Shown here: positions 12,501 through 24,600 of the stretch, piece after piece
How the letters are laid out: every line of letters begins with the position of its first letter
Position numbering within the stretch: the first letter of the stretch is position 1
Assembly (NCBI GenBank): GCA_033239525.1
Contig: BSYO01000010.1
Span: 7,963,379-8,027,378, forward strand
Origin: Nepenthes gracilis
Lineage: Eukaryota > Streptophyta > Magnoliopsida > Caryophyllales > Nepenthaceae
DNA: 64,000 bases
Direction: 5' to 3'
Position numbers and translations under genes: made by a program
Notes under the pieces: model-generated
Seen by the model: the letters and a program-made list of their open reading frames with translations, nothing else
Told to the model about the DNA's origin: nothing
The model's database searches: none

Positions 12501-15500
12501 GTGGGTCTAAATAATTGTCGATCTCTAAAGGTTACCGGAAGTATGTGTAATCCTTCCTCAAGTTAGTCTTTAAAACTTTCGATACTCTAATTTCGTACAT
12601 GCTTTGTATTTCTACATGGATTTAAATTTGGACTTTGATTTGAAATTTGCTTGATTTGCCCATAGATAGGATTTGGTATGTCTCATATAAATGATATATG
12701 ATTTTGTTCCGGATTCTATTTGATTCTATTTATATGATTTTGTTCCGAACTTTGATTCTAATTATCTGATTTTAATCCAAATTCTGTTATATGTTTATCT
12801 AATTCTGATACGATTTTGATTATTTGATTTTGTTCGATGTTTTAGTAAAGCGCTAGGAGGAATGTTTTTATACGGTGCTAACGATTTAATAACTATCTTT
12901 GTAGCTCCAGAATGTTTCAGTTTATGCTCCTACGTATTATCTAGATATACCAAGAAGGATGTACGGTCTAATGAGGCTACTACGAAATATTGACTCATGG
13001 GTGGGGCAAGCTCTTCTATTCTGGTGAATGCTTTCTCTTGGCTATATGGTTCGTCTGGAAAAGTTCTATTGCAATTTCACGAGGCAATCAATACGAAACT
13101 ACCATTAGCCTTCTGATATTAGATTTTGATTCGGATTTGATGATTTGACTTCTGATATCAGCACTTCGGATTTGTCTATATCTGTTTTTTGATATTGGAT
13201 TTGTATCTGTTATCTACTTTTTGACAATGGATTTGTACCTGTTATTCGTTTTTGATATCTGTTGATGGACCCCCCTCTTATTTATTGGACATATTGGTTT
13301 GTTATGTATATATGATACTTATTAAACTTTAGACTCACGTTTTCTGTTTTATCTCTTCAAACTAGAGGGCCTAAATATCTTACAAGAATTGGATGAGATC
13401 TAATGTAGTGTCATTCATTTTGGTGAGTATTGTATCTGATTTGATATAGATGACGTCGGTTGTATTTTGATTCTTTTGGATTGGATTTGTTTTGGGCTGC
13501 ATTTTGATTATTTGGTCTGACCAAATGTAGGCCTTTGGATATGTATAAACAATTGGATCAGTATATTTGATGGATATGTATATGTTTGTAGTTTTATCCC
13601 TCCCTTAACGGAATTTTAAAGTACGTCGTATATATATTGTCCAGATGATTGTCTGATGAGGTCCTATGATGGATTTTGGGTCTGATTGTTATTATTATTT
13701 GGATGTCAAAATTTTATGATATGTTTGTTTATGTCATCCCGATTTGGGATTTATTTGTATATTATTTAGGGATTTAATTATTTATTATTTAGACCTGCTT
13801 TGGTCCAAATTTATGACAAGTGGCCTATTTTTTATGGCATTCTTATTTATAATAAGACCAATGAACAATACTTAGGCCATCTCACACATGCATGTATAAC
13901 CCTTATGAGAGGGAGTCTATATGTCAATCTTTAGAAATGTTCCTTCTTTTCAAATAAAGTTACTTTTCTTGGTTTCATTGTTTCCTCCAACAAAGTTTCT
14001 ACTAACACTTAAGATTTAGGTCAGCGTAGATTGGATGAAATCCAAATCCACCCATGATGTTCGGAGCTTTTATGATTTAGTTAATTTTTAGCGTTAGTTC
14101 ATTGAGGGATTAAGCACGATCATAGCTCCTCTCACTAAACGAACGAAAAAGGTGAATTTCATTAGAAATTTGATATTGCTATACCCTTTAGGAGTGTCAA
14201 AAAAAGAATGACAATAGCACTAGTAATGCATCTCTCTGATTTCTAAGATGTGGTTAACATAGAGTGTGATGTGTTAGGTATAGGTATAGGTAGAATTATT
14301 AGCCAAGAGCGCCATCCTATTGCCTATTTTAATGAAATAATGAAAGATCTTAAGCAACAATATTCTACTTATGATAAGGAGTTGTAAGTAGTTGTATAGG
14401 TTTTACACCACTGGTACCATTACTTGTTATCTCGTGAGTTTGTCATTTATTTTGATTATGAGGTTATTCATTTTCTTTAACTCCCTAAAAAAATTAATCA
14501 TCGGTATGGTCATTTGATTGAATATTTAAAAGCCTATTCTTTTATCTTAAAACATACAAGATGAGTTGAGGACCAAGCAACAAATGCCTTGAGTCATCTA
14601 GTATCATTATTATCTATCATTCAAGTTAAGGTTGTTGGATTGGAAAGACTCAAGGAAGATACAAGTCTTATCCTAATTTTAGCAAGATCTTTCTAACTTT
14701 AAAGAGTAGATAGCCAAACACTACTGATGGATATTCGTTTCGAGCATTGCATCCCTAGGATATCGGTTCGAGATTTAATGGTTTGGGAAGTTCATGCAAG
14801 CGACCTATCTAGCCATTTTGGATGTGATAAGACAATAAAGAAGGTTGAGTGACAGTTTTGTCAACCTATTTTCAAGAAAGAAGTTGCTATGATAGTTAGT
14901 ACTTGCCAAACATGCCAACTAGCAAAATATAAGAACAAATCACTGGGCTTTACACCCCTTTGCCTATACTCTGTTGTCCTTGCAAGACGCATGGCATAAT
15001 TATATTTTTGTTATTGTGGATAGCTATTCTAAAATAGCCTACTTCAGCCTTTATAGTAAAATTTCTGATACTTTTCCGAGACACTATTTTAAGGAAATTG
15101 TTCAAGTTGCATAGTCTTTTTAAGACTATTGGATCTAATTAGGATGTTCATTTCACCAGTTATTTTTCGAGGACCCTGTGATATATAGTTGACACCAAAC
15201 TAAAATTTTTCACTGCACACTACTTGCAAACAAATGATCAAATTGAGGTTGTTAGTCTAGGAAATTTATTAAGATATTTAGTTCAAAAAAACCTTAAGAA
15301 TTTGGACTTGAATCTTCCTACGGCCTAATTTGTGCATAATAGCTCTATCAAAAGGTTTATAGACATGAGTCCATTTGAGGTTGTGTATGGTTACAAAATC
15401 TTTAGACCTTATGCCGATATTTCTGCATACTAGTGTGCTATGTCGATCAAAACTTTTGCATAACACATTCAATTTTCATGAGTTGCATATCAAGATTAAT

Positions 15501-18500
15501 AAACAATTGAAATCAAGTAATGAATCATATAAACTTTGAGTTGATGTGCATAAAAGATTGATCAAATTTAATGTTGAAAATTATATAATAGTTTGTGTTA
15601 GACTAGAGTGGTGCCCACCTAGGCCTATTTTTTAATTACAAGCCCGTGGTACTAATTTATTTAAAATTTTAAAATGGGTTGGACTAAATGCATATATTAT
15701 TAATATTCCACATCATTTTGATTTTCAGGATACTTTCAATTTTGAGGATTTGATTGATTATAAAGTAGTTTTAACCAACATAGTTCCTTTAGATGAATCA
15801 AATATTAAAACTTTACTCACTCCGACACAATTATCAACTCTACCAGCACATAAAGATAAAATGGAGGCGATTTTGGATGAACTAATTATGTTCATCAAGG
15901 ATGGAGAGGTTAATCACTTCCTTATTCGTTAGGTTAGCCCATCGAATTCAGATTCTGTTTGGATTTCTGAAGAAACATTACAATAACTAGATCACGACAT
16001 TTTGGAGTTCTACCAAAGTCTACATCATCGCCACAACCAAGTTCCTCTTGAGAGGAGTTGGTAGAACTATCAGATTTCAGCAACCACTTACATATGTCTA
16101 CAAGTGCCAGTAGAGGACTGCACAACCATTTAACTTGTGGTTGAGAGAGCTAATATAGACATATCAAGATATTTGAGAGATTTGATTTCATATATTAGAT
16201 ATTTGATTTTAGTTGATTTGACTTGATTCAATGTTTTGCAATATTTTGGATCCTAAAATTTTATAATTTTAGTAGTCCCTAAATCTTTTAGAATGTTATA
16301 TTTTAGGTCCTTAATTAGAAAATTATGCATATTTCTTAATTAGCCCAGGAGTGGATACCTCTATATAAAGGCCCAACTCCTATTGTGAGAAGATTGACGA
16401 GATTGAATTGAATGACAAATTATAATTATCCTTCCGTTTTTTTGGTAATCTCTGCTTCAGTTTTCTTAGTTCTCTTGTCTATTTCCTCCTTTCCCCTTTC
16501 ATTCCTCTTCCCTTCCCCTATTTCCCCTTCGCTGAATCACTTTCTCTACATCTTCCAAATTACTCCCTCATCTCTCAAATTTTTATTACTCCACAACTAA
16601 TTTTCTTCAAATCCATTCATAATAAAAATTATATACCTCTCATTTAGAACTACATTTCCAGAGCTTTGCAATATATCAGAAGTCATGCAATCCAACACTT
16701 TTTAGAGAAATTTATTACTAACTCAAGGTTTAAATCAAAATTCCTACACATTCAACAATGCTTTCAACAAGACACCAATTTCACTATGAAAAAGAACAGA
16801 TTTCCCAATATCAACCAGAGATGAATATTCATTTAAGAGAGCTATATATAAGTTAATAATAAGGAGTGAGATGCAGATGGCTATCTGACCTAGCTCCATA
16901 GTTCACAGAACCAAATTTTCCAGATTGATATGCCAAAGTCAGTTGGGCTAGTGCCAGGGCCATGATGCTATTACTCCATCCCACCTCCCATATTAATTAC
17001 TTTTTATTCAAATTCCCTTTTTCCCTTTACATATTTCCCATCTTTCCTTATTAAAATAAATCACCACTAAGTAATTATTAAAATTGTGAACATTTATACC
17101 ACACATTTCTCTTTAATAAGGGAAAACCCACATTTTAAGAGAAATTGTCCAGGGATGGAACACCCACAACCCACCCGATTGTCATCCTTTAATCAAATGT
17201 GTAATGGATCTACTAGTCTAATTTAATCCCAGATCTAGATCTAAGATTCAATCAAATTGTGCTTCCTAGTAATAGCTTGCATACAATACATACTATCCCA
17301 TTGATCCAAAAGAAAGCAGAGTGCACAATTTTTCCATACTACATGATGAGGTTCTCCAGAGAGAGAGAGAAACAGGATACAAAAAACATAATCAGCTTAC
17401 ATATCATAGCCTTCGGATTCGACAATAGTGTGTTCCATGTCAAGCCGGCCAAGAAATGACGGCTTTGATGTAGATGTAGACAGATATTGAGCAAGATTTA
17501 TGTGTCTCTGGGACAAAATTCAAAAGCAAACCAATGTTTGAAACTCATTCAAACTCACTAATGAAAAGTGTTAGAATTTCATCAAAGACAACACTTACAG
17601 TTATTTCTGGCAATGAGTTGAGCTTTTTGACAAAATCCTTCAGTTCAGATACTGTCTGAGTCTGCATTCATTTTTCCAAACTACATCAAACTTTCTACAG
17701 AAAAATATCTAAAGCAACAAATTATTACAGATTTTTTTTCTCTGCATTAATTTATCCATACAGTTATAGATCATTCCTTAAGATGCTCAACTTCAATTAT
17801 AGTAAGCAAAGAAGGAATATTGAGGAAAGCTAAGAAAGTAAGAACATTCCAAGAAACAAGAAAAAAACAAAGTATCGAAATGTGGTACATCACTATACTT
17901 TCCACCTGATTTCAGTGAGGAAATTGCATTCCATTGCAAGGATGGTGAAATATGGTTAGACATACTTGGGTCAATCAGTAATTATAAAGTCAAATGGGTG
18001 CTCAACTCTCAAAAACTTACAGTAGTAGTTATATCTGTGTAGTCTTGTTTCATAGATGTTGCCTTCTGACGTAGAACCTGCAATTATACTGCAGATAATA
18101 ATTAAAGCAGTAGAACAAAAACAATAGCTTGACCAAAATGATCCAAATATTAACAGAGTGGAAGAAAGTGGTATAAATAAGTCAACCTGGACAACAACTT
18201 CGAAGTTAAGATCTCGAATCTCCTTAAAGAGCTTGTCGCTAACAAAAAACCATTAAGAATTATAGTTAATAGTTGATACCTTCATAGAGACATGTTTTAC
18301 AGGGATATGAATAAATAATCTCAATGGCATGGGAAGATTTCAAGTGCTCATGTATGAGTGGAATCAGTTGGATGATATCCTGCGCTTGGCTTGGCTCTAC
18401 TACATCTTTGAAAATGATGCTTAACTGACTGATTAGCTTCATTTGAATTTTCTTATTCATTCAAACTTTTTACTAGTTTCTAAATGTGTACTTTAATTCA

Positions 18501-21500
18501 TTTTGTACACAATTAAACAATAGATAATGGATTGATATGCTGTTTCATGAACAAAAAAAAAAAAAAATTGTTCTGTGTTTACTGTCTAGGGATAAGGAGT
18601 GGTACCATCTCATTGACTTGCTCATTCAATGAACATTCTCAATTAAAAGAAAGGCTAAGCAATAATATTAACTATATGTTTAAAACCAAGAACAGGTGTA
18701 GATTGGGAAAACAACATTTAGTTCTACGTCAACAAGGACCCATCCAGCTATGTCAGAGCCATCCAGACATTCACCAAGTCTGTTTTCAATCACTAGTGTA
18801 TTGAATCCAGCTTTTATAATCCATGACATGTCCAGCAAATTTCTTAACTCAATTGCTTGTCTGGGCTGATGCTGCACTAGTTATATAAGATGTATTCAAA
18901 GCTTGTTATATCCAACAGTATTAAAAACCCATGCTACATTTCATCAGTCAGACTGATCTTTTCTCCCTTTTTGCCTTTCTTCAGTTCACAGGTCTTGTTG
19001 ACTATTACCCACATAAAATTCTTACCCTCCAACATTCTAGCAGATGGCATTGCAGACACTGCAGTCAGAAAAGATGGGGAATCAAGAGCAGCTTGGTGGC
19101 AGGCTTCCTGGTTGCCCAGGCCAATGGCTTGGGCTATTCCCCCTCCCCATCGCACCTACCAAAAAGAGAGAGAAGAAGAAAAAGAACCAAAGAATGGTAT
19201 AGACATTTCTCCAAACAAAGGAAGTCTCCTATCTACATGCCTACACCCCACAACCCCCCTGGGAGGAGGAGGGGACTGAAGATTGTAGGTTGTAGATTTG
19301 CCAAGCCCATGCCCTGGCAAGAGAACCAATCACCAAGTTGGATTTCAAACATTAGATCACATATCACAAGTCAGAACCAGGCAAAATAGTTGTCAACATA
19401 AGTGAGTAGTTGGCGTCTCTTTAGAGACTAACAAACTAATGAGCCTGCAAGGAGTATTTAAATAAAAAGTAAAAAAATAAGCAAGTCCTCTGTTGAGAAA
19501 TACATCAATAAACAACACGATCAACACTGAACTCATCAACAAATACAGACAGATGTAAATAAGTTGTAAAGAAAATATATTTTGCTAACAGAAGTCATGC
19601 TCCACCTTGAATTAAGCGGAACCTTAATCTTTTTCCCCTCTTGCTGTACACCCATTATAGATGCATCAAGTTCCACAGCACCATTATTGATATGGAGGAA
19701 CTGCAATTAACTAATTACATTATCTTACAACAATATCATTCTGACAAATTATACTTGCATCAATCTTTTCATCAGATTTATAGTACCTATATAAAGATAT
19801 TTTAGCTCAATAACATTTAGATTAAGGTAAACTAGAGCTTAAAGTGCCAAACATTCAAAAGGAAGCTGAAGCTCCTAAAACATCACTTTGATATCTGTTC
19901 TGGTCTAGCATCTAGAACACCTTTTCCAGACTATACACTAAAGTTAGGCCTAAAAAGGGTTTCTACCAGAAATAGCTTTTGGCTTTCCAAGGAGTCGAAC
20001 TGAGTTGGGGGCTTAACTCTACAGTCATTAATTTAGCTTTCCTCAGTGTCTATGAACAGCTTTTTCAAGAAAATCAAACTGAAAACCCTTGTTGAACATA
20101 AATATCCCTAGAATGCTACTATATATCACTCTCAAAATGACACAACTTTAATTTCTGTAAAAGAGCTCCAAACAGGCCCTACAAGCTCTTAATAAAATAT
20201 GGCATCATGAGAAGATAAAAATTGAAGGGTCAATAAGCAAGAGCCAAGTAATATCATAGTTGGCATGCATAACTCAAAAGAATAAATAACCTATGAGGAG
20301 GAATAGAAGTTGATGGGCAGATTTCAAAGCACTTCAAAATTTTTAGCATATCGTTTGTGCCTAATGGTCACCTGTTCCAATCCACAGTATTGCTTCATGT
20401 TGTTAAGATACTAAAATTGTCATGGATTTAAAGTCTCATTAATGCATTTGCTTACCTCATCCAGCAATCCTTCGTATGTTAGTTGCGTCAGCATAGGAGT
20501 AACCATGTCCACCTGCAACCCATAATTTATATATTACAACTGATCCCATCCGAATCATTGTTTTCCAATGTAACCATGTTCTCTGCATAAATTCATAATA
20601 CTTTTGCACAAAATAAATGTACTCACCATAGTTAAACAGAAAACCTGCTCTACATCAGATATCCAGTACAAAACATCTTAGTTACAGCTGTAAATGAAGC
20701 ATAAATTCTGTAGACTAAACTTCATTGTTATGAATACAAGTTTTATATTTCTTTCATACAACTGCAAAGCGTAGCTAATTTCATTATTGATGACTAAACT
20801 AAGAAAAGAAGGGACTAAGTAGCGCTTGAGCCTTGAAAGCAGAACGGACAAAACAAGTGACTCTTATTCTGACTGAGTGGGAGTTGGGGGAAAGGGCCAG
20901 CAAATTTTATGAAGATCAAATCTACAGCATGTAAGTTGTAAAGGCAGCCCAGTCTTCTAGATGCAGCGATTCATGGCACCACACATCAACATTCAATTTT
21001 GTACTCACTATTTTGATAACAAATGAAGTAACACAATAAGTTCAAGAAAGTTACCTCTCTGTCCAGCAGAATCAGTGTTTGGATTTCAGGCATTCCCATC
21101 TGAAGTAATATTTAGTGCACATCAACATAATATATAAAATGTCAGAGATGCACGAATGTTGATGCAATTTGTAGTATCATGCATGAGGTAGAGGATAATT
21201 ACATCACAAGTGACTGGCTCTTCTGCCTGCATGCAATTTAGAATGTCTGCAACACGTACTGAGTCCTTGCCTTTGGCTCTCACATTTGGTATGACTCCAA
21301 AAGAGAACTAAAGCATACAAAGTGACTAGTGAGTATGCTGTATTAAATAAAAGAAGCAGATATACCTAACAATACACAGAGTCACTTAAAGAATGCAGTT
21401 TCTAGAAACATTCATTGACAGTGCTGAGATAACCTTTTTTTTCAAAACACTGCCCCTGATTATAATCAAACCATAAATGAATTTCTGAGGTCTAGTTTCT

Positions 21501-23972
21501 TATATATTAAGAATGGGAGATCTATATATCTTGAAAAAAATGGTCTGTCTTATAGGGAGGAAAAATAAGATTCACAGATATTTGTATAGATGAGTGTGCA
21601 TATATACATACATATGTATGTATGCATATGTATATGCATATATGTGTGTATCTTTATATGTACATGAATATGTATATGTGTATATGTATGTAATATATAT
21701 GTGTATATTTATAACTAATATGAATATGTGAATAAAATTCAAAGACTTTTAAATCAGACAAGAGAAATGAGTAATTCAATGATACATAGCATTGTATCTC
21801 ATAAATACACTATCAAAAGCTTCAGACTAAAACATGTAACAAAATTAAATAAACTTAGGAAAAGCATAGACATAAAAAAGAAGCGGAATATGCTCCACGT
21901 TTTAATAATCTTACAGTAAATTTTCAAGGTAAACATACCAAAAGGAAGAAATAGAAAAAGAAATGCAATATGAAAAGAATGACTAACATTCTTTGATTGC
22001 AAGTAAATTGCAGGTGTTGCATCTTAACATTAATTGTCATACAGATCACATGTAACCTATGCTCTGTTGCCTGATGATAAGTATTGTAACCTGTAATACA
22101 TTTGATTTGCCTACAGATTATTCAAAGTCAATAACAATGTTTCACAACTTTTGGGAACTGTGCTTTTAGTTCGTTGGCAGGAAAAAAAAGAAAGGCATGA
22201 GAACTATAGACACAGCATCTTATCCACGATGCAGCCACCAACACACCTTCTCCACCCACCCTGTGAGGTAAAAGAAAGGGGTATGCTAAATGCTGTACAA
22301 GAAGTGCATTAGTTATGGACATTGTACAATGAAACAAATCCCACAAACCTCAAGCTTATGAATGGCTTTTGCAATATGCCAGAGAGAGCTTCTATCACCA
22401 TCAACTAGGCATTCCTAAACAACCAGATGTTCAGGAAACAAATAGGCATTAGATGCAGGATCCTGACTTAAAAGAAATAAAGAATAACTTGAGAGAAACA
22501 GCAAATGCTAGTATACCTTGCATACAAGATCAAGCTCAAATGATAAAACATCCTCATCCAATGGAACCATGTACAACGGGAATTCCCCGATTGTCAATAA
22601 GTTATGTACTTTCTCCTCATCAAGTATCTGCAGAAACATAATTATCTTACTGTCAGGATAATAGATGCAACTCAGAGATGCTTTACAACATTTTGAAAGT
22701 ACCAGATAGACAGATAATCAATGAAGGTCCAGCTATATGTGCACCAATGATAGACAAGGACTAATCAACATAGACAAAATTCCAACATCACTATGATATC
22801 AAGGACTGATATCTAAAAGCAATTGAACAGAAAAACAACATAGGATAAGACTTCTTATTCGAGCTAGAAATTAAAAACAGAGTAAACCTTGCCTTCTCAC
22901 ACACAACTGAACGACGAGGTACAAAATAAATAAAATATTCTCTTTGAAGTCCTTTTGAAGTGTCATTTTGAACATGAGAGATAATGGGCATCATCAACTC
23001 AAGCTGATTCCGGACAAGATACACCACTTTAGGACATTCTGTTTGTAGTGGATCTGCAGCTAAATGCCGTAATTCAACCCCATGCTCCTGACCATTAGCA
23101 AGAGCCCAAAATAAGAATATATTAGCTGTAAATATGTGAATGTCAGCATAGATTTGACTTTAAAAACTTGATACTCATTAGGAGTAGGCAATAGTTCAAA
23201 TAGTTTTATTTTTTTCTTTTTCCATAAGCAGTAGCCATTCGATATGTGGCATGGTCGTACACAGGGTGGTTTAGATGGTCGCTATAAGCAAAATGAACTA
23301 AAGTAGCCAGAAGGCTCACCACTTCTCAACATTGTAGAAGTACCAAAAAAGTAATATTGATGTCAAATTGCACTCATGAAAATCGGATACTTGCCCCGGA
23401 AAAAAAAAAAAAAGTCAGTTCGACTAGATCGACAGACAAAGTTATGTACGAGATATCATAGAAATAAACAATGTTGGCATCCACTTTGTGGTCTCATCTT
23501 TATTTCTCTGTATATCTCAGAATCAGTGACCATATAGTACAACCCAAAGATAATTCAAAACCATGAAGATATGATTTTTGTTGTTCGACAACGAAAGAGA
23601 GAAACATTACCTTGAGAAGTGACGTCTGGACAATCAAGGACAAAGAGCCGCTCAGCTTTGGATCAATAACAAGACATTTCTTTCCACGAATCTGTGACCA
23701 AAAAAACCGTAAATTGAAGTCAAATCTGAGAAATAACACAAAAAAACAATACGAAAGAGTGGAATCTCATCATGAAATTTGGACTACGTTTTTTAAGATG
23801 GTTATGAGCTCTTTCTGATAATGCACCCTGAAATTGAAGAGAGAAATCTTCAAACAATCAGTACATACAAATTAAAACCATAAACAATGAAGAAAAACTA
23901 AAAGATCCAACGGAAGTACCTCAAAGATGTTAGATTGATGGGCGCGTTATCCAAATTTGGGATCTGAGCCAT
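3531..23972 (-). CDS. VPS33: VPS33, vacuolar sorting protein (Sec1/Munc18 family), 18 exons, 3' end outside window
   Basis: Hand splicing gives exons 23972-23920, 23827-23788, 23691-23611, 23087-22893, 22627-22517, 22414-22349, 21307-21203, 21099-21055, 20512-20456, 19700-19606, 18238-18187, 18077-18021, 17661-17599, 17507-17401, 6074-5952, 5820-5739, 5638-5568 and 3611-3531. All phases join without a stop and encode 494 complete residues starting [11 protein letters not shown]. Recognisable plant VPS33 blocks are [18 protein letters not shown] (residues 34-51), [15 protein letters not shown] (about 104-118), [14 protein letters not shown] (about 226-239), [16 protein letters not shown] (about 323-338), LHSYGFEHM (about 420-428) and [11 protein letters not shown] (about 473-483). 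By family knowledge this SM protein binds SNAREs in the HOPS and CORVET complexes at vacuole and late endosome membranes. Plant VPS33 is about 590 residues, so roughly 100 C-terminal residues are missing, presumably beyond base 1. Introns 4 and 15 need GC donors; intron 14 is about 11.3 kb. Confidence 0.95.
3612..5567 (-). other. VPS33 intron 17, no gene; contains CT tract and duplication
   Basis: This intron of about 2 kb separates exon 17 (ending in an AA split codon) from exon 18 (beginning C-CCC-ACT-GAT). It carries a CT-rich simple tract at about 4350-4413 and a direct tandem duplication at 4783-5010. A 99-codon open frame at 4488-4787 (minus) has no recognisable domain. Confidence 0.8.
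4783..5010. repeat. 114-bp tandem duplication in intron 17
   Basis: Two adjacent copies begin ATCAACTCACTTCAGC at 4783 and at 4897. They run through a shared TTCAATTGTTAA / GAAATAATGT core to GAATTTT. The copies differ at scattered positions, so the duplication is not recent. Confidence 0.75.
5821..5951 (-). other. VPS33 intron 15 with GC-AG borders
   Basis: Exon 15 ends ...GACTACTTGAG followed by GCATGA; the acceptor is ACACAG before GAGAGAGCTACTCC. Joining here gives [18 protein letters not shown], matching the family in phase 2. No in-frame GT donor lies close by, since the next GT is more than 40 bases downstream. This is the second GC donor in the same gene. Confidence 0.8.
7743..8062 (+). 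repeat. 5' LTR of the intron-14 chromovirus
   Basis: It starts near TGTGGACATCATAAGATATT and shares, in the same order as the copy at 16154, the blocks GATATT.GAGAGATTT, TTTTGCAATATTTTGG-like, TAGTCCC.AAAT, TTAATTAG.AAATTAT and ACCTCTATA.AAAGG. The ACCTCTATAAAAAGG box near 7970 is a likely TATA box. The right border is placed just before the primer binding site. Confidence 0.75.
9560..10345 (+). pseudogene. Gag remnant of the intron-14 chromovirus
   Basis: Translated pieces show a capsid-like block ([58 protein letters not shown]) broken by stops. Near 10200-10235 a knuckle-like [15 protein letters not shown] has the CX2C pair, but the His and final Cys of a CCHC knuckle are both Tyr. It is non-functional. 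Confidence 0.75.
10434..16090 (+). pseudogene. Pol remnant (protease, RT, RNase H, integrase, chromodomain) of the intron-14 element
   Basis: Protease: [12 protein letters not shown] near 10530-10570, where the catalytic D of DSG is N. RT: a [19 protein letters not shown] block near 11290-11345. The YxDD region is split by the solo LTR between QFLV and AYF, and reads YG instead of DD. RNase [18 protein letters not shown] and [10 protein letters not shown] at about 14290-14385. Integrase: a [10 protein letters not shown] zinc-binding end near 14905-14935, then many stops and frameshifts. Chromodomain-like tail: [21 protein letters not shown] near 15955-16025. All domains are ordered as in Ty3/gypsy elements, and none is intact. 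Confidence 0.8.
11584..13818 (+). mobile_element. Solo LTR, family E copy 1, nested in the chromovirus RT
   Basis: It starts TGTAATACCTAGATTCCCC and ends AAATTTATGACA. Flanks are AGTAG (11579-11583) and AGTGG (13819-13823), a 5-bp duplication with one substitution. Removing the LTR and one flank restores the RT frame across QFLVAYF. It is related to 50609-52944 through the shared TGTAATA start, the GGAGCATCCTTTTG block (near 11886 and 51510) and matching 3' halves. Confidence 0.9.
16154..16480 (+). repeat. 3' LTR of the intron-14 chromovirus
   Basis: It matches the 5' LTR at 7743-8062 along its length, including ACCTCTATATAAAGGCCC near 16355 and GAGAAGATTGACGAGATTGAATT. The copies are clearly diverged, with many substitutions and small indels, which indicates an old insertion. 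The right end is approximate. Confidence 0.7.
18239..19605 (-). other. VPS33 intron 10, no gene seen
   Basis: This 1.37-kb intron contains open frames of 129 and 152 codons on the plus strand (18890-19389) that show no recognisable domain, have no splice or codon support, and overlap each other. I treat them as chance. The donor is TTCAAG/GTGGAG and the acceptor is TTGTTAG/CGACAAG. Confidence 0.7.
21308..22348 (-). other. VPS33 intron 6 with TA/CATA simple-repeat tract
   Basis: This 1.04-kb intron contains an alternating TATATACATACATATGTATG-type tract at about 21597-21735. It is a low-complexity purine/pyrimidine alternation. Nothing else is supported. Confidence 0.7.
22628..22892 (-). other. 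VPS33 intron 4 with GC-AG borders
   Basis: Exon 4 ends ...GTGTGAGAAG and is followed by GCAAGG; the acceptor is CTGCAG before ATACTTGATGAGG. The reading frame (CEK then ILDEEKVHN) and the phase-0 exon 5 only fit if the donor is GC. The nearby GT (GCAAG/GTTT) would leave phase 2 and break the frame. AG/GCAAG is the usual form of the minor GC donor class. Confidence 0.85.
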
Positions 23973-24260
23973 TGACGCGGGTGCAGGAACTCCCTCCTTC
24001 CGCACTCTTTTTACAGTCGCGACCTCAGAACGCAGACGACGAAATTTGCCTCAAACCATCAACGGGAAAAGGATTAAACTGTTGGGGGAAGTATACTGTT
24101 GAATTAAAAAAATATTAAAATTTAAATATTAAGTAATATTTTTTAAAAATAATTTTTATTAAATTTTATTAAATATTAAATTTAATATTTAATATAAGTT
24201 AATATTATATTAAAAAATATAAATAGTTTTATAAATATATATATATATTTTTGACTCAAT
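23973..24260 (-). promoter_or_regulatory. VPS33 5' leader and proximal promoter region
   Basis: The first ~90 bases upstream of the VPS33 start are relatively GC-rich and contain short pyrimidine tracts on the coding strand, as expected of a leader. From about 24105 to 24255 the sequence becomes almost pure A/T with TATA-like runs. A transcription start cannot be fixed from sequence alone. No other gene lies upstream before the repeats that begin near 24600. Confidence 0.4.
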
Positions 24261-24600
24261 CACCTCTTTGAAAGAAATAAGTTCGCAGGAAGTAAAATGT
24301 CTATGAGAAGTCGGGACAAACTCCAAAATTGCTGTCTGCTTTCACTTGTCTTTCCTTTTCTGATTTTTAATAATTTTATTTTCAACTTTATTCTATGTTT
24401 GTAGGAAATTGATACTGGTGTTGTCCATATTGCCTAGATCTAATAAAAATTAGGGAATCTAATTAATTCAGTCCAACTAATAAAAAATTTTATATAACTT
24501 TGTCAATGTATAAAAGTATTAAGGAGATGTACGGTCATAAAATTAGACATAATTAATTTTTTAATAAAGTAGAATAACTAATAAAAATATCTAATTTGAC
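24100..24600. other. AT-rich spacer upstream of VPS33
   Basis: This is largely A/T with short repeated AATATTAAAT words, followed by unremarkable unique-looking sequence. No gene or recognisable element is visible. Confidence 0.5.

Larger units (their letters stand above)
7743..16480 (+). mobile_element. Decayed Ty3/gypsy chromovirus in VPS33 intron 14
   Basis: Two short related LTRs bracket a region with recognisable but heavily mutated gag, protease, RT, RNase H, integrase and chromodomain remnants in the plus direction, opposite to VPS33. The 5' LTR is followed by TGGTATCAAAGAC (8065-8077), a tRNA-iMet-type primer site. The RNase H block and a C-terminal WISEE..LD.D.LEFYQS chromodomain-like tail suggest a chromovirus; the clade is not settled. 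It is split by a solo LTR at 11584-13818. The exact ends and TSD could not be fixed. Confidence 0.85.
6075..17400 (-). other. VPS33 intron 14, ~11.3 kb, inflated by nested retrotransposons
   Basis: The intron lies between GATAT/GTAAGC after exon 14 and TGCAG/ATGC before exon 15; the split codon restores I in YDICFEY. It contains a decayed chromovirus (about 7743-16480) carrying a solo LTR (11584-13818). Outside those, 6075-7740 and 16481-17400 are AT-rich with no supported gene. The stretch 6540-6770 is rich in alternating GATATATCG-like palindromic words and may be a small degenerate repeat. Confidence 0.9.

Noticed and set aside
18890..19389. 129- and 152-codon plus-strand frames in VPS33 intron 10
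   Set aside because: They overlap each other in different frames, have no recognisable domain and lie within a well-supported intron.
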